Assembly: GCA_964251665.1 (NCBI GenBank)
Contig: CAXUKO010000005.1
Coordinates: 310,001 to 374,000 of the forward strand
Direction of reading: 5' to 3'
DNA: 64,000 bases
Origin: JBBQLG01 sp964251665
GTDB taxonomy: Bacteria; Bacteroidota; Bacteroidia; Cytophagales; Spirosomataceae
The translations under genes and the position numbers were made by a program. Below, piece after piece: positions 17,432-25,319 of the stretch; the first letter of the stretch is position 1; each line of letters opens with the position of its first letter. The notes under the pieces are model-generated. The model was not told the origin of the DNA, did not search any database, and was given only the letters and a program-made list of their open reading frames with translations.

Positions 17432-17473
17432 GCAAAGGAGTAACGCCAGACGCACTTGGCGGTACTCCTTTGC
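17432..17473. terminator. Hairpin between miaA and the rhodanese gene
   Basis: GCAAAGGAGTA pairs with its complement at the other end, continued after a bulge by CGCCA/TGGCG. It lies in the gap between two convergent genes and probably serves as a shared transcription end. Confidence 0.5.
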
Positions 17474-17491
17474 GTCTTTGCGGTCAGATTT

Positions 17492-17785
17492 TTATTGTGC
17501 CCGGTAGGCCAGCATACCGCCAATCATGTTGCGGACATTGGTGAATCCACTTTCTTCCAGAATCTGCTGGGCCATAGCACTGCGTTTGCCCGAACGGCAA
17601 TGCACTATTACTTCTTCATTCTGTAAATCTTCCAGTTCATCGACCCGGTAGGCCAACTCGCCAAGCGGAATAAGCGTACCACCAATGTTGTCGGCCGCAT
17701 ATTCGTCCGGCTCACGAACGTCGATCAGGTTGATTTTTTCGCCAGCGTCTAAGCGGGCTTTGAGGTCTTGTACGGTAATATCCAT
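17492..17785 (-). CDS. Single-domain rhodanese
   Basis: The ATG at 17785 gives 97 residues (MDITVQDLKARLDAGEKINL), the normal size for a one-domain rhodanese; a longer reading would run into the preceding gene. The active-site loop is VHCRSGKRSAM with the catalytic Cys at about residue 62, and the front CH2A-type segment LIDVREPDEY is present. The loop CRSGKR is typical of sulfur carriers such as GlpE or PspE relatives. It follows the T9SS protein gene by 10 bases and is probably the last gene of a PASTA-T9SS-rhodanese transcription unit. Specific sulfur donor and acceptor are unknown. Confidence 0.9.
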   Translation of the reverse strand: MDITVQDLKARLDAGEKINLIDVREPDEYAADNIGGTLIPLGELAYRVDELEDLQNEEVIVHCRSGKRSAMAQQILEESGFTNVRNMIGGMLAYRAQ

Positions 17786-17795
17786 AGACGTAGAC

Positions 17796-19679
17796 TTATT
17801 TTCGGAGTAAAATCTTTTGTACAACAGTGCGCTTTCCGTCGGAGAGCCGCAGCAAATATAGGCCGTCCGGCAGGGATTCAGTTAGGGTAGCCGACCGGTA
17901 TTCGGGTGCCGTAACGATACTTTGCAGCAACCGACCACTGAGGTCAATTACGTCGATATGACTCAGCGCCGGGTTACCCCAGGTCAACTGGCCACGGGTC
18001 GGATTGGGATATACGAGTAAAGCAGCCGATGGTTCGTCGTTCACTCCCGTAATAATCGTGCTGCTGGCTGACCGCCCTATTACGGGCCGGATCATAAGCG
18101 CCCCCTGTAGTGTAGTGTCGAGTACCCAGGCCGATCCAGCAAGACTGGAAAATGTTTGCTTCCTAAAGGGAGAGTTTTTGTCTAAACCAACGGCCAACGG
18201 CGAATCGCTGTTGATCTGCGTATAACCCACGAAAAACGTATCGGTGACCATCACGCTGGTATTGAACCGGTAATCCATGAACCCGTTTCGTGTGTTACTA
18301 TACTGCACCGCAACTGATTTTGAGGCCAGTCGTTGACCCGGCACGCCGTGATTGTTGGCGTAGACGCCTACCGAAAATGCCTGTCCGGTTTGATCCCTCC
18401 CCGCCGGTACAATACACATCCTGATACCGGTTAAGGTATCAGGCTTGTTCAGCACAAAACGAATGGCTACGCTCGACTGCCGAATGTTAATTTGGGCACC
18501 CACCTCGGCTGTTCCATCGTCGAAGGCGTAGTAATCGTCCAGCACCGTCACGCCCGAAATGGTATCGTTTCGCCGGAGGTTAATGGTTGGAATAGATGGG
18601 TTCTGGTCATCGGCGGTGAGCACATCGAACTTCGACCGCAGTACCGCCCGCGTACCAGTTGTCCCGATAAACGACGTGGGCTTCTGACTCTTTCGCTGCG
18701 AACTCAGCGCCGGAATCAGCGCCGATAGTGGTTGCTGCACATCCTGCACCAGTCGCCCCGACACTTGATCCTGCACGGTGAAACGGTAGGTGGTGAAGTT
18801 GAAGTTGTTGAACAGGTTATTAATATCGGTGGTAACAGAATCGGCCGTTTCGGCAGCCGGATTAACCAAATATTGCCGCAGTGGCATGGCCGTATACCGT
18901 TTCAGGTAAGGACTTACCGCCTGACGACAGGCAATGTCTTTAATGTATCTGTCGAAAACAGAGCGGCCCCGGTTCATGTACAGATAATCGATATGCCATT
19001 GGTCAAATGCCCCCGTCTGCTGGCCAAACGACTGAAAGCGGAACTGAAAACTGGCGTGAAAGTACGGCTGCGTGACCCGGATGAACTGTTGCACAAAATT
19101 GTTACTGAACACCCCACCCGCCTGCTTCCAGACGGTTTGCCACGTGCCGTTCGCGGCCTGAAACTGCAATCGGAGCGAATCTTCCACATCCGGCAATTCA
19201 CCAAAGCCTTTACGCTGCCAGTAAAAACTCAGGTAAACCGAATCGGCGACGGCATAACCCGATAAATCAATCGGCTGCGAGGTGAGCGTATCCGTAGCGC
19301 CATACGAAAGCCCGGTGCTGTTTAGCACATAAGGTGCCCCATTGGCCCGAAGCCCATCAAATGTGGCTACGTTGACTGTAGGCTGGTTAACCGGTAGTGT
19401 GTTATTAATGTACGCGCCCGAGCTGGCTACCCAAAGTTTAGGATCGGGCTGCGCCGATGATGTCGAAAAATCATCAAAAAATGGTAGTGTCAGGGCTTCT
19501 ACCCGGGCCGGCGATGGCGCTACCGGACTGTCCATCCAGGGCTGAAACGGACGGATGGGCACGAGCTGAATACCTGACTGCGCCCACACGGCCGGGCCAG
19601 ACAGTACCATCAGCAGGAGGTACGGCCACCAGCCGGATTTTCGGAATCGTATGGGTAAACGCGTACTTATCTGACTCAT
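17796..19679 (-). CDS. Large secreted protein with T9SS type A sorting domain
   Basis: The 627-residue protein has an N-terminal signal (cleaved near VWAQS) and a C-terminal domain of about 80 residues with VYPNPTRGQLTWGN, VIDLSGRLLQS and GLYLLRLSDGKRTVVQKILL, the signature of type IX secretion cargo. The passenger has no recognised catalytic motif; segments such as FFDDFSTSSAQPDPKLWV and VYLSFYWQRKGFGELPD suggest beta-sandwich, carbohydrate- or adhesion-type domains. The product is probably sent to the cell surface. Its start lies 3 bases after the PASTA protein stop and its stop 10 bases before the rhodanese start. Confidence 0.85.
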   Translation of the reverse strand: MSQISTRLPIRFRKSGWWPYLLLMVLSGPAVWAQSGIQLVPIRPFQPWMDSPVAPSPARVEALTLPFFDDFSTSSAQPDPKLWVASSGAYINNTLPVNQPTVNVATFDGLRANGAPYVLNSTGLSYGATDTLTSQPIDLSGYAVADSVYLSFYWQRKGFGELPDVEDSLRLQFQAANGTWQTVWKQAGGVFSNNFVQQFIRVTQPYFHASFQFRFQSFGQQTGAFDQWHIDYLYMNRGRSVFDRYIKDIACRQAVSPYLKRYTAMPLRQYLVNPAAETADSVTTDINNLFNNFNFTTYRFTVQDQVSGRLVQDVQQPLSALIPALSSQRKSQKPTSFIGTTGTRAVLRSKFDVLTADDQNPSIPTINLRRNDTISGVTVLDDYYAFDDGTAEVGAQINIRQSSVAIRFVLNKPDTLTGIRMCIVPAGRDQTGQAFSVGVYANNHGVPGQRLASKSVAVQYSNTRNGFMDYRFNTSVMVTDTFFVGYTQINSDSPLAVGLDKNSPFRKQTFSSLAGSAWVLDTTLQGALMIRPVIGRSASSTIITGVNDEPSAALLVYPNPTRGQLTWGNPALSHIDVIDLSGRLLQSIVTAPEYRSATLTESLPDGLYLLRLSDGKRTVVQKILLRK

Positions 19680-19682
19680 TTA

Positions 19683-20465
19683 TTACTGAGATTCATCGGT
19701 ATCCAACGGCCCCACGACCCACAGATCGACGGTACCACCTACCCGGATTCGTTCGCCGGAGCGCGGTTCGGGCTTTTGCCGAACCACCGTACCCACGGCC
19801 TGATCGGGATCTTCGACGGGCACAATTACACCCACCTGCAGGTTAGACCCTTTGATGAGTACCTTAGCTTCGTCGAGCGGCATACCGACAACGTTGGGAA
19901 TGGTAAACATCGTATTCCCCTCACCATCGCCAAGTTCCAGGTCAATCTTCGCGCCCTTCGGTACGGGGGTACCGGGTGCAATTTCCTGACCGTTATAAAA
20001 CTGCCGCAGCACCGCGTTTTTAGCCAGATCGGGTGCGTACCGAATCTCACCCACTTCCAGCCCATCCGAACGAAGCCGGAGTTCGGCAGAGCGCGAGGTC
20101 AGGCTGGTGAGCTTTGGCATGGCTACCGAAGGGGCAGTCCGTTTGGTAATGGTCACGTAAATTTTGCGGCCCTCCTTCACATTCGCACCCGGCCGGGGGT
20201 ATTGAGCCAGCACGGTGAGCGGTTCCGCCCCTGCCACAAACGTACAATCGCTGACCTCATAGCGAAGGTCCCGGTCATTCAAAAACGTTTGAAGTTCATC
20301 GGTACTGAGCCGGGTCAGGTCGGGAACCGTAATGGTTTGGCCGTGGTGGGTTGAGAACGGGAGATAAACAAAGAAAAAGCCCAGAAACAACGTCGTAAAC
20401 AGGGCAAGAACCAGGCCAATATGAATCAGCAAATCAAAGGGACTGCGGGTGCTGATTTTCTTCAT
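19683..20465 (-). CDS. Membrane-anchored PASTA-domain protein
   Basis: The 260-residue protein has one N-terminal membrane segment (about residues 12-33) followed by three PASTA-like repeats (about 40-105, 108-180 and 185-255, for example TVPDLTRLSTDELQ and TIPNVVGMPLDEAKVLI). PASTA domains bind peptidoglycan fragments in kinases and penicillin-binding proteins; here there is no kinase or transpeptidase domain, so it is a stand-alone periplasmic sensor or anchor. It is the first gene of a minus-strand run with the T9SS substrate and the rhodanese. The gene is preceded by an inverted repeat that separates it from ribE. Confidence 0.9.
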   Translation of the reverse strand: MKKISTRSPFDLLIHIGLVLALFTTLFLGFFFVYLPFSTHHGQTITVPDLTRLSTDELQTFLNDRDLRYEVSDCTFVAGAEPLTVLAQYPRPGANVKEGRKIYVTITKRTAPSVAMPKLTSLTSRSAELRLRSDGLEVGEIRYAPDLAKNAVLRQFYNGQEIAPGTPVPKGAKIDLELGDGEGNTMFTIPNVVGMPLDEAKVLIKGSNLQVGVIVPVEDPDQAVGTVVRQKPEPRSGERIRVGGTVDLWVVGPLDTDESQ

Positions 20466-20474
20466 TCAGAGATT

Positions 20475-20578
20475 AGTTGGTAAGTCAGTAAGCGGCTGCG
20501 CCAAAGTCGGCAAGTAGCTAAGTCCCGGCCGGTACGTGTTTCAGGCGAAGCACGTACCGACTCATTGACTTACCAACT
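20475..20578. repeat. Inverted repeat, second copy of the GTTGGTAAGTCA family
   Basis: AGTTGGTAAGTCA (20475-20487) pairs perfectly with 20566-20578. Inside it, CGGTACGTG (20530-20538) pairs with 20551-20559. The outer arm is the same sequence as at 15036-15053, and the inner arm resembles the hairpin at 49129-49179. It lies between ribE and the PASTA gene. Confidence 0.75.
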
Positions 20579-20616
20579 TGCTGACTTATCTGGTAAAAAT
20601 AACGGATTACCAACGG

Positions 20617-21207
20617 TTACTGGTAGTGGCCAAGGAGTTTTTTGATGTATTTCCCCACAATATCAAACTCCAGATTGACCGTATCACCGGGTTTGAGATC
20701 GCTAAATGTCGTGTGTTCGTAGGTGTAGGGGATGATAGTGACCCGAAAACCGTCCGCCCGCGAATCGAATACAGTCAGGCTGACGCCGTTGATGCAGATA
20801 GAGCCTTTTTCGACAGTGACGTTACCAATGCCGGGGTCGTACTGAAAATCGTACAGCCAGCTGCCATTCATATCCTGAACGCTGGTGCAAATGCCCGTCT
20901 GATCTACATGGCCCTGTACAATATGGCCGTCGAAGCGACCGGTAGCAGGCATACACCGCTCCAGATTAACGCGGGTGCCGGGCGCAAGGTGGCCGATGTT
21001 GGTCTTCTTCAGCGTTTCGTCCACGGCTGTTACCGTATACCGGTCACCCGCAACGGACGTAACCGTCAGGCAGACACCGTTATGGCTCACGCTTTGATCA
21101 ATGGTTAATTCGTGGGTGATCGGTGATTCGATATGGAACGTCAGGTTTGTTCCTTCCGTGTCAATGGCAGTCACCCTGCCGGTTGTTTCTACAATTCCAG
21201 TAAACAT
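20617..21207 (-). CDS. ribE: Riboflavin synthase, alpha subunit
   Basis: The enzyme dismutates two lumazine molecules to give riboflavin. The 196-residue product begins MFTGIVETTGRV, the invariant start of the family, and shows the two-fold internal repeat of lumazine-binding barrels: SHNGVCLTVTSV in the first half and SICINGVSLTVFDS in the second, with GHIVQGHVDQTG between. Length is normal. It lies 34 bases after a methyltransferase gene on the same strand and may be read as the last gene of the sugar/glycosyltransferase run. No FMN riboswitch-like structure was recognised upstream. Confidence 0.95.
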   Translation of the reverse strand: MFTGIVETTGRVTAIDTEGTNLTFHIESPITHELTIDQSVSHNGVCLTVTSVAGDRYTVTAVDETLKKTNIGHLAPGTRVNLERCMPATGRFDGHIVQGHVDQTGICTSVQDMNGSWLYDFQYDPGIGNVTVEKGSICINGVSLTVFDSRADGFRVTIIPYTYEHTTFSDLKPGDTVNLEFDIVGKYIKKLLGHYQ

Positions 21208-21241
21208 AAGGTGTATTGCGGTGGCGTCGTTGGGCCACGGT

Positions 21242-22000
21242 TCAGTAGCTGGTCATGGTGAGAAACAGCGAACTGCCGAAAGGGGTTCGGGGAAGAAGCT
21301 TCTCTTCCAGCCGGACCAGCTGATACAACGTTTCATTCAGCCAGGGAGCGGGTAAGTCGACGTCCGATGTCACGGTTTTTTTGGCCGGATTCAGCCGCAG
21401 TTGCAACGCCTGCCATCGCCGGATGATCAGAATGAGTGGGGATAGAATAAAACTCCAGTAGGTCGATTGATGGATATGAAGTCCGGCAGCCGGTATCAGC
21501 GTATCAAAATCGGCCCGGACAAACCGGCGCGCGCTACCAACGGCTACGTCGTGCTCTCCCCGAAAAACGTCGAATGCGTTGTTATTGCTGATTAGAATAC
21601 CACCGGGCTTGAGTCGGCTCGCCAGTTCGCGGAGCAGGGCGGGCATAGCTAATTCGTCGATATAACAGAACACGTCATTGCAGACGATTACGTCGAAGGT
21701 GCCGGATTCATACGCGCTCATATCGGTCAAATTAATGAGATCAACGGATAGGCCGCGTTCGTAGCAAAAAGCGACAGCATCCGTAGACCCGTCGATGCCC
21801 TGTGCGTTACCATAGCCCTGTTGTTGCAGAAACACCAGTAAACCACCCGTACCACAACCAGCGTCCAGCAGGTGAAGGTCGCGCCGGGTACCGAACTGCC
21901 GGGTGATTTCGGTTAGTACCCGCTCGTGCAGACTCCGATACCACCAGAGTTGCTGCTCGACCCGGAACATCTTTTCGTACTCCTCACGCCGACCAATCAT
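21242..22000 (-). CDS. Class I SAM-dependent methyltransferase
   Basis: The 252-residue protein carries motif I LLDAGCGTGGLLVFL (about residues 44-58) and a later FDVIVCNDVFCYID segment, typical of Rossmann-fold methyltransferases (Methyltransf_11/25 type). A hydrophobic stretch WSFILSPLILII near the C-terminus suggests membrane association, seen in enzymes acting on lipid-linked sugars. Its start lies inside the end of the glycosyltransferase gene (17-base overlap), which supports coupling. A sugar or lipid-carrier intermediate is the likely substrate; this rests on context. Confidence 0.85.
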   Translation of the reverse strand: MIGRREEYEKMFRVEQQLWWYRSLHERVLTEITRQFGTRRDLHLLDAGCGTGGLLVFLQQQGYGNAQGIDGSTDAVAFCYERGLSVDLINLTDMSAYESGTFDVIVCNDVFCYIDELAMPALLRELASRLKPGGILISNNNAFDVFRGEHDVAVGSARRFVRADFDTLIPAAGLHIHQSTYWSFILSPLILIIRRWQALQLRLNPAKKTVTSDVDLPAPWLNETLYQLVRLEEKLLPRTPFGSSLFLTMTSY

Positions 22001-22949
22001 CCCCCGAAGTATTGGTCGGCTGAAAAGACCGACTGACCGTTTTCGCCTGTTTGACTACATAGGGCGGCAGTCCGCTCTGAGTCAGAAATAGTTTACCGAT
22101 GTATTCACTCAACACGCCCAGGAATAGCAGTTGCAACCCGGTCAGCAGCATTACTACCCAGACGACAATCTGCCAGCCCGACACCGTTAGCAACCCGGTC
22201 AGCGACGCAACAAATAACCCGGTTCCACCCAGCAGGCTACCCATAAATAACAGCGCGCCGATGGCAGTAAACACCCGCAGCGGCAATACAGAGTAGCCCG
22301 TCATCACGGTCATAAAGAGCGAAATCAATTTACGCCAGGTATAATTCGACTTCCCATCCTGACGGGCGTGGTGTGGCACTTCTACGCTCGTAACGTAGCA
22401 GGTGGCCCGGAAAATCAATCCGTCAATGTATGGGTACGGCCCTTTATACCGAATAATTTCATTCACTACCTCCCGTCGAATCAGTTTAAAACTGGACAGA
22501 TACAGCGTGCGGGGTTTACCAATCAAATGAGTGGCCAGCCAGTTCAGCACCTGACTCCCTGCATTACGAACAACACTGTGCTGCTTCTCCACGTAGCGGC
22601 TGTATACAACATCATGTCCGCCCGCTTCGGCTGTTTCGAGCAGGGTAAGAATAGCTTCCGGCGGGTTCTGGAAATCATCGTCAACAAGGGCAACAAACTC
22701 GCCACGAGCGTAATTAAGACCACAGAGTACTGCATTAAACTCGCCAAAATTCCGGCGGAGACTGATAAAATGCACGTTGTCATAACGTTCGGCCAATTCG
22801 TTACCAATAACTTCCGAACGGTCCCGGCTACCGTCGTTTACCAGCACCAGTTCAAACGATAACCCGCTTAGGCAGGCCTGCAAACGGCTTACCAGCGCAG
22901 CCAGCGTTGGGGCACTGTTAAAAACCGGAATAACTACACTCAGTTTCAT
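21984..22949 (-). CDS. Family 2 glycosyltransferase with membrane segments (GtrB/ArnC-like)
   Basis: The 321-residue protein has a GT2 domain (SVVIPVFNSAPTLAALV at the start, LVDDDFQNPP as the metal-binding acidic motif near residue 90) and two hydrophobic segments at about 230-290. This layout is that of polyprenyl-phosphate sugar synthases such as GtrB, ArnC and dolichol-phosphate mannose synthase. It probably moves a nucleotide-activated sugar to undecaprenyl phosphate at the inner membrane. It overlaps the aminotransferase gene by four bases (ATGA) and the methyltransferase gene by 17 bases, so the cluster is an operon. Confidence 0.9.
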   Translation of the reverse strand: MKLSVVIPVFNSAPTLAALVSRLQACLSGLSFELVLVNDGSRDRSEVIGNELAERYDNVHFISLRRNFGEFNAVLCGLNYARGEFVALVDDDFQNPPEAILTLLETAEAGGHDVVYSRYVEKQHSVVRNAGSQVLNWLATHLIGKPRTLYLSSFKLIRREVVNEIIRYKGPYPYIDGLIFRATCYVTSVEVPHHARQDGKSNYTWRKLISLFMTVMTGYSVLPLRVFTAIGALLFMGSLLGGTGLFVASLTGLLTVSGWQIVVWVVMLLTGLQLLFLGVLSEYIGKLFLTQSGLPPYVVKQAKTVSRSFQPTNTSGDDWSA

Positions 22950-24043
22950 AAGGGTAATTGATTTATGACGCTGACGATGTATCCGGCTTCGGCATCGGTC
23001 AGGGTTGAATTAAGCGGTAAACTGATCACCTCGCGGTGGAGTTGCTCTGTAATGGGAAACGACAAATGACCCAATAGCTCCCGATAGGCGACCTGCCGAT
23101 GCGGGGGAATCGGATAATGAACATCGGTACTGATACCCTGCTGTTGCAGGGCAGCCCGAAACCGGTCGCGGTCGGCGTGACGAACCACGAACAAATGCCA
23201 GGCATCGGCCTCAAGGCTATCCGTCGGAGGAAGCGTCAGGGCAGGATGGGTAATAGTGCTGCTGTAAAAGCGGGCCAGTTCCCGCCGACGCCCATTGGCA
23301 GCATCCAGCCCGGTCAGTTTTTCGCTCAGAATAGCCGCCTGCAGCTCATCCAGCCGACTGTTATGCCCGGGGTAGTCAGCCTGGTATTTTTGGGTTGAGC
23401 CATAGTTCCGCCAGCACCGCAATTGACCGGCCAGTTCAGCATCATTGGTTGTAATGGCACCGGCATCGCCCAAAGCACCCAAATTTTTGGTCGGGTAAAA
23501 ACTAAAACCAGCGGCATCACCCAGTGCGCCCGCCCGAACGCCCTGCCAGGAGGCTCCATGCGCCTGAGCCGCATCTTCGAGCACCTTCAAACCATATTGC
23601 CGGGCTATTTCATTGATAGCAGTCATGTTGCAGCAGCGCCCATACAGGTGAAGCACCACCACAGCCCGTGTGCGGCTGGTAACGGCTGCGGCTATACGGG
23701 ACGCGTCGAGGGTATAGTCGGCCAGTTCCGGCTCGACCAGAATGGGGGTTAGACCGGCATGGGTCACAGCCAGTACCGTAGCAATGTAGGCGTTGGCCGG
23801 TACGATTACTTCGCTGCCAGCGGGAAAATTCCAGGCTTTCAGCACCAGCGTCAGGGCATCCAGGCCATTGGCGACGCCCACGCAGTACCGGGTACCGCAA
23901 TACTGAGCAAAGGCCCGCTCGAAAGTATCAACTTCGTGACCAAGCACATACCAGCCCGACTGTAGTACACGGTCGGCAGCCTGACGGAGTTGCACCTCAT
24001 AAGGTTTATTGACTCGCTGAAGATCAAGGAACGGAATCCTCAT
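22946..24043 (-). CDS. DegT/DnrJ/EryC1/StrS aminotransferase
   Basis: The 365-residue product is a PLP-dependent sugar aminotransferase. The internal aldimine lysine is in FSFYPTKNLGALGDAGAI; other family segments are GVANGLDALTLVLKA, VLEDAAQAHGA and the C-terminal REVISLPLNSTLTDAE. Together with the neighbouring ketoisomerase it would make a 3-amino sugar from a dTDP-3-keto-6-deoxyhexose, as FdtB or QdtB do. It overlaps the ketoisomerase gene and the glycosyltransferase gene by four bases each. The exact sugar (fucose or quinovose type) cannot be told. Confidence 0.9.
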   Translation of the reverse strand: MRIPFLDLQRVNKPYEVQLRQAADRVLQSGWYVLGHEVDTFERAFAQYCGTRYCVGVANGLDALTLVLKAWNFPAGSEVIVPANAYIATVLAVTHAGLTPILVEPELADYTLDASRIAAAVTSRTRAVVVLHLYGRCCNMTAINEIARQYGLKVLEDAAQAHGASWQGVRAGALGDAAGFSFYPTKNLGALGDAGAITTNDAELAGQLRCWRNYGSTQKYQADYPGHNSRLDELQAAILSEKLTGLDAANGRRRELARFYSSTITHPALTLPPTDSLEADAWHLFVVRHADRDRFRAALQQQGISTDVHYPIPPHRQVAYRELLGHLSFPITEQLHREVISLPLNSTLTDAEAGYIVSVINQLPL

Positions 24044-24426
24044 ACAGTGGCTTCCCGGAGGGCAGGGTACGGCTCGTCGATGTAATCAGCCTGATCGTAG
24101 CGTTGATTCGACACCACCAGCAGGATCGCATCGGGTGTGAATTTATCCATGGTATGCCAGTCTTCCGGCTCCAGAATCAGACATTGATTCGGCGTATTGA
24201 GCCAGTAGGTTTGCTCTGTTTCACCATTATTGCAATAAACGCGGCAGCTGCCGTTCAAACACACCAGCGCATTCCATGTTTTTTTATGCCGATGACCCGC
24301 CCGTTCACCCTCGCCCACACCATATATGTAAAAAACCCGCTGAATAGCTCCGGGGATAATGTTTTCAAAAACAGTTAACTGTCCAGCGTCAGAAGTAAAT
24401 GTTTTCAGTTCTATAAGTTGCGGCAT
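24040..24426 (-). CDS. WxcM/FdtA-like sugar 3,4-ketoisomerase (cupin)
   Basis: The 128-residue single-cupin protein contains FYIYGVGEGERAGHRHKKTWNALVC, written here in parts: VFYIYGVGEGERAGHRH then KKTWNALVCLNG. This is the characteristic signature of FdtA/QdtA enzymes that convert dTDP-4-keto-6-deoxyglucose to the 3-keto isomer. The histidine pair in AGHRH is the catalytic region. The gene heads a minus-strand operon followed directly by a DegT aminotransferase, which is the next step in Fuc3N or Qui3N synthesis. RmlA and RmlB, needed to make the precursor, are not in the window. Confidence 0.9.
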   Translation of the reverse strand: MPQLIELKTFTSDAGQLTVFENIIPGAIQRVFYIYGVGEGERAGHRHKKTWNALVCLNGSCRVYCNNGETEQTYWLNTPNQCLILEPEDWHTMDKFTPDAILLVVSNQRYDQADYIDEPYPALREATV

Positions 24427-24599
24427 AAACGGTGGGTACTACTTAGTTGATGAACGGAATAAAAATAATAAGACGTTATAAGCGGGTGTGGATTGCAAAC
24501 AAGCCTTACTGAGAAGATGTAGCCCAATGGTTACTTTCTTGATTGACAAAATTAGGCATTAATCTGATTTTAACCTTTTTGTCCCTATATTATATTGAG

Positions 24600-25226
24600 A
24601 TGATTTCAAAACCTTACTTATTCATCGGTATTATCATTTTGTTAGCAATAGTTAGTTACGTTACGCTTTTCAATCAAAGTGATTCCTCGCTCGATTCAAT
24701 CACGCCCGAAGCGTATCAAAAACAGTTGACCGAAGCCCGGCAGAAAAAAGACCAGTTTTACCGGACCAGTGCTGATTCGCCCATTGCTGACAAAGCCCAC
24801 TTTAAGGGTCTTTCCTATTTTGACCCCTCGCTTACCTTCCGCGTCACTGCCCGGCTCGAACCTTTTGCCGATAAAACACAAAAATTAATCGTGCCCCTAA
24901 GCGACGGCTCCGAAGAAGTATATGAGAAGTATGCCCATGCTGTGTTTAAGCTCAATGATACCCTGTGCCGGGTGCTGATTGTCCGGCACGATGGCACCTT
25001 GTCTGTTTTGTTTAAAGACGCGACCTCGGGTCATGAAACCTACGGCGGAGGCCGCTATATTGATTTAGAACCGTCGGCTATCACCGAAAATAAGGTGGTG
25101 CTGGACTTCAACGCGGCTTATAATCCTTACTGTGCCTACGCTCCCGATTATGCCTGTCCTCTCCCACCCGCCGAAAATACGCTACCCGTTGCCGTACGGG
25201 CGGGCGAACGCTATGCCGGTCACTGA
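24600..25226 (+). CDS. DUF1684 family protein
   Basis: The ATG at 24600 gives 208 residues beginning MISKPYLFIGIIIL, a membrane or signal segment; a TTG 57 bases upstream is the alternative start. The rest matches DUF1684: a helical front (YQKQLTEARQKKDQFYRTSADSPI), KAHFKGLSYFDPSLTF, YGGGRYIDLEP and a C-terminal NPYCAYAPDYACPLPPAENTL in two parts. The last, Cys- and Pro-rich part is the best-known mark of the family. Members are exported or membrane-anchored proteins without an assigned reaction. It is divergent from the ketoisomerase operon and upstream of pheT. Confidence 0.85.
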   Translation: MISKPYLFIGIIILLAIVSYVTLFNQSDSSLDSITPEAYQKQLTEARQKKDQFYRTSADSPIADKAHFKGLSYFDPSLTFRVTARLEPFADKTQKLIVPLSDGSEEVYEKYAHAVFKLNDTLCRVLIVRHDGTLSVLFKDATSGHETYGGGRYIDLEPSAITENKVVLDFNAAYNPYCAYAPDYACPLPPAENTLPVAVRAGERYAGH

Positions 25227-25286
25227 GCCGGTCGGCCGGATTAATTTTCCCCGGTCGCTTTGGCCTGTGCCCCTTGCATTTTTGTC

Positions 25287-25294
25287 TACCTTTG
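25287..25294 (+). promoter_or_regulatory. Candidate -7 box for pheT (TACCTTTG)
   Basis: TACCTTTG matches the Bacteroidota -7 consensus TAnnTTTG, 26 bases before the pheT ATG. A TTTG at 25259-25262 lies 24 bases upstream, slightly more than the usual -33 spacing. Confidence 0.4.
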
Positions 25295-25319
25295 CGGTTT
25301 CAATCGCTTATGCCGCCGT

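Noticed and set aside
21208..21241. FMN riboswitch upstream of ribE
   Set aside because: The space is 34 bases, far too short for the RFN element, and no conserved core was seen.
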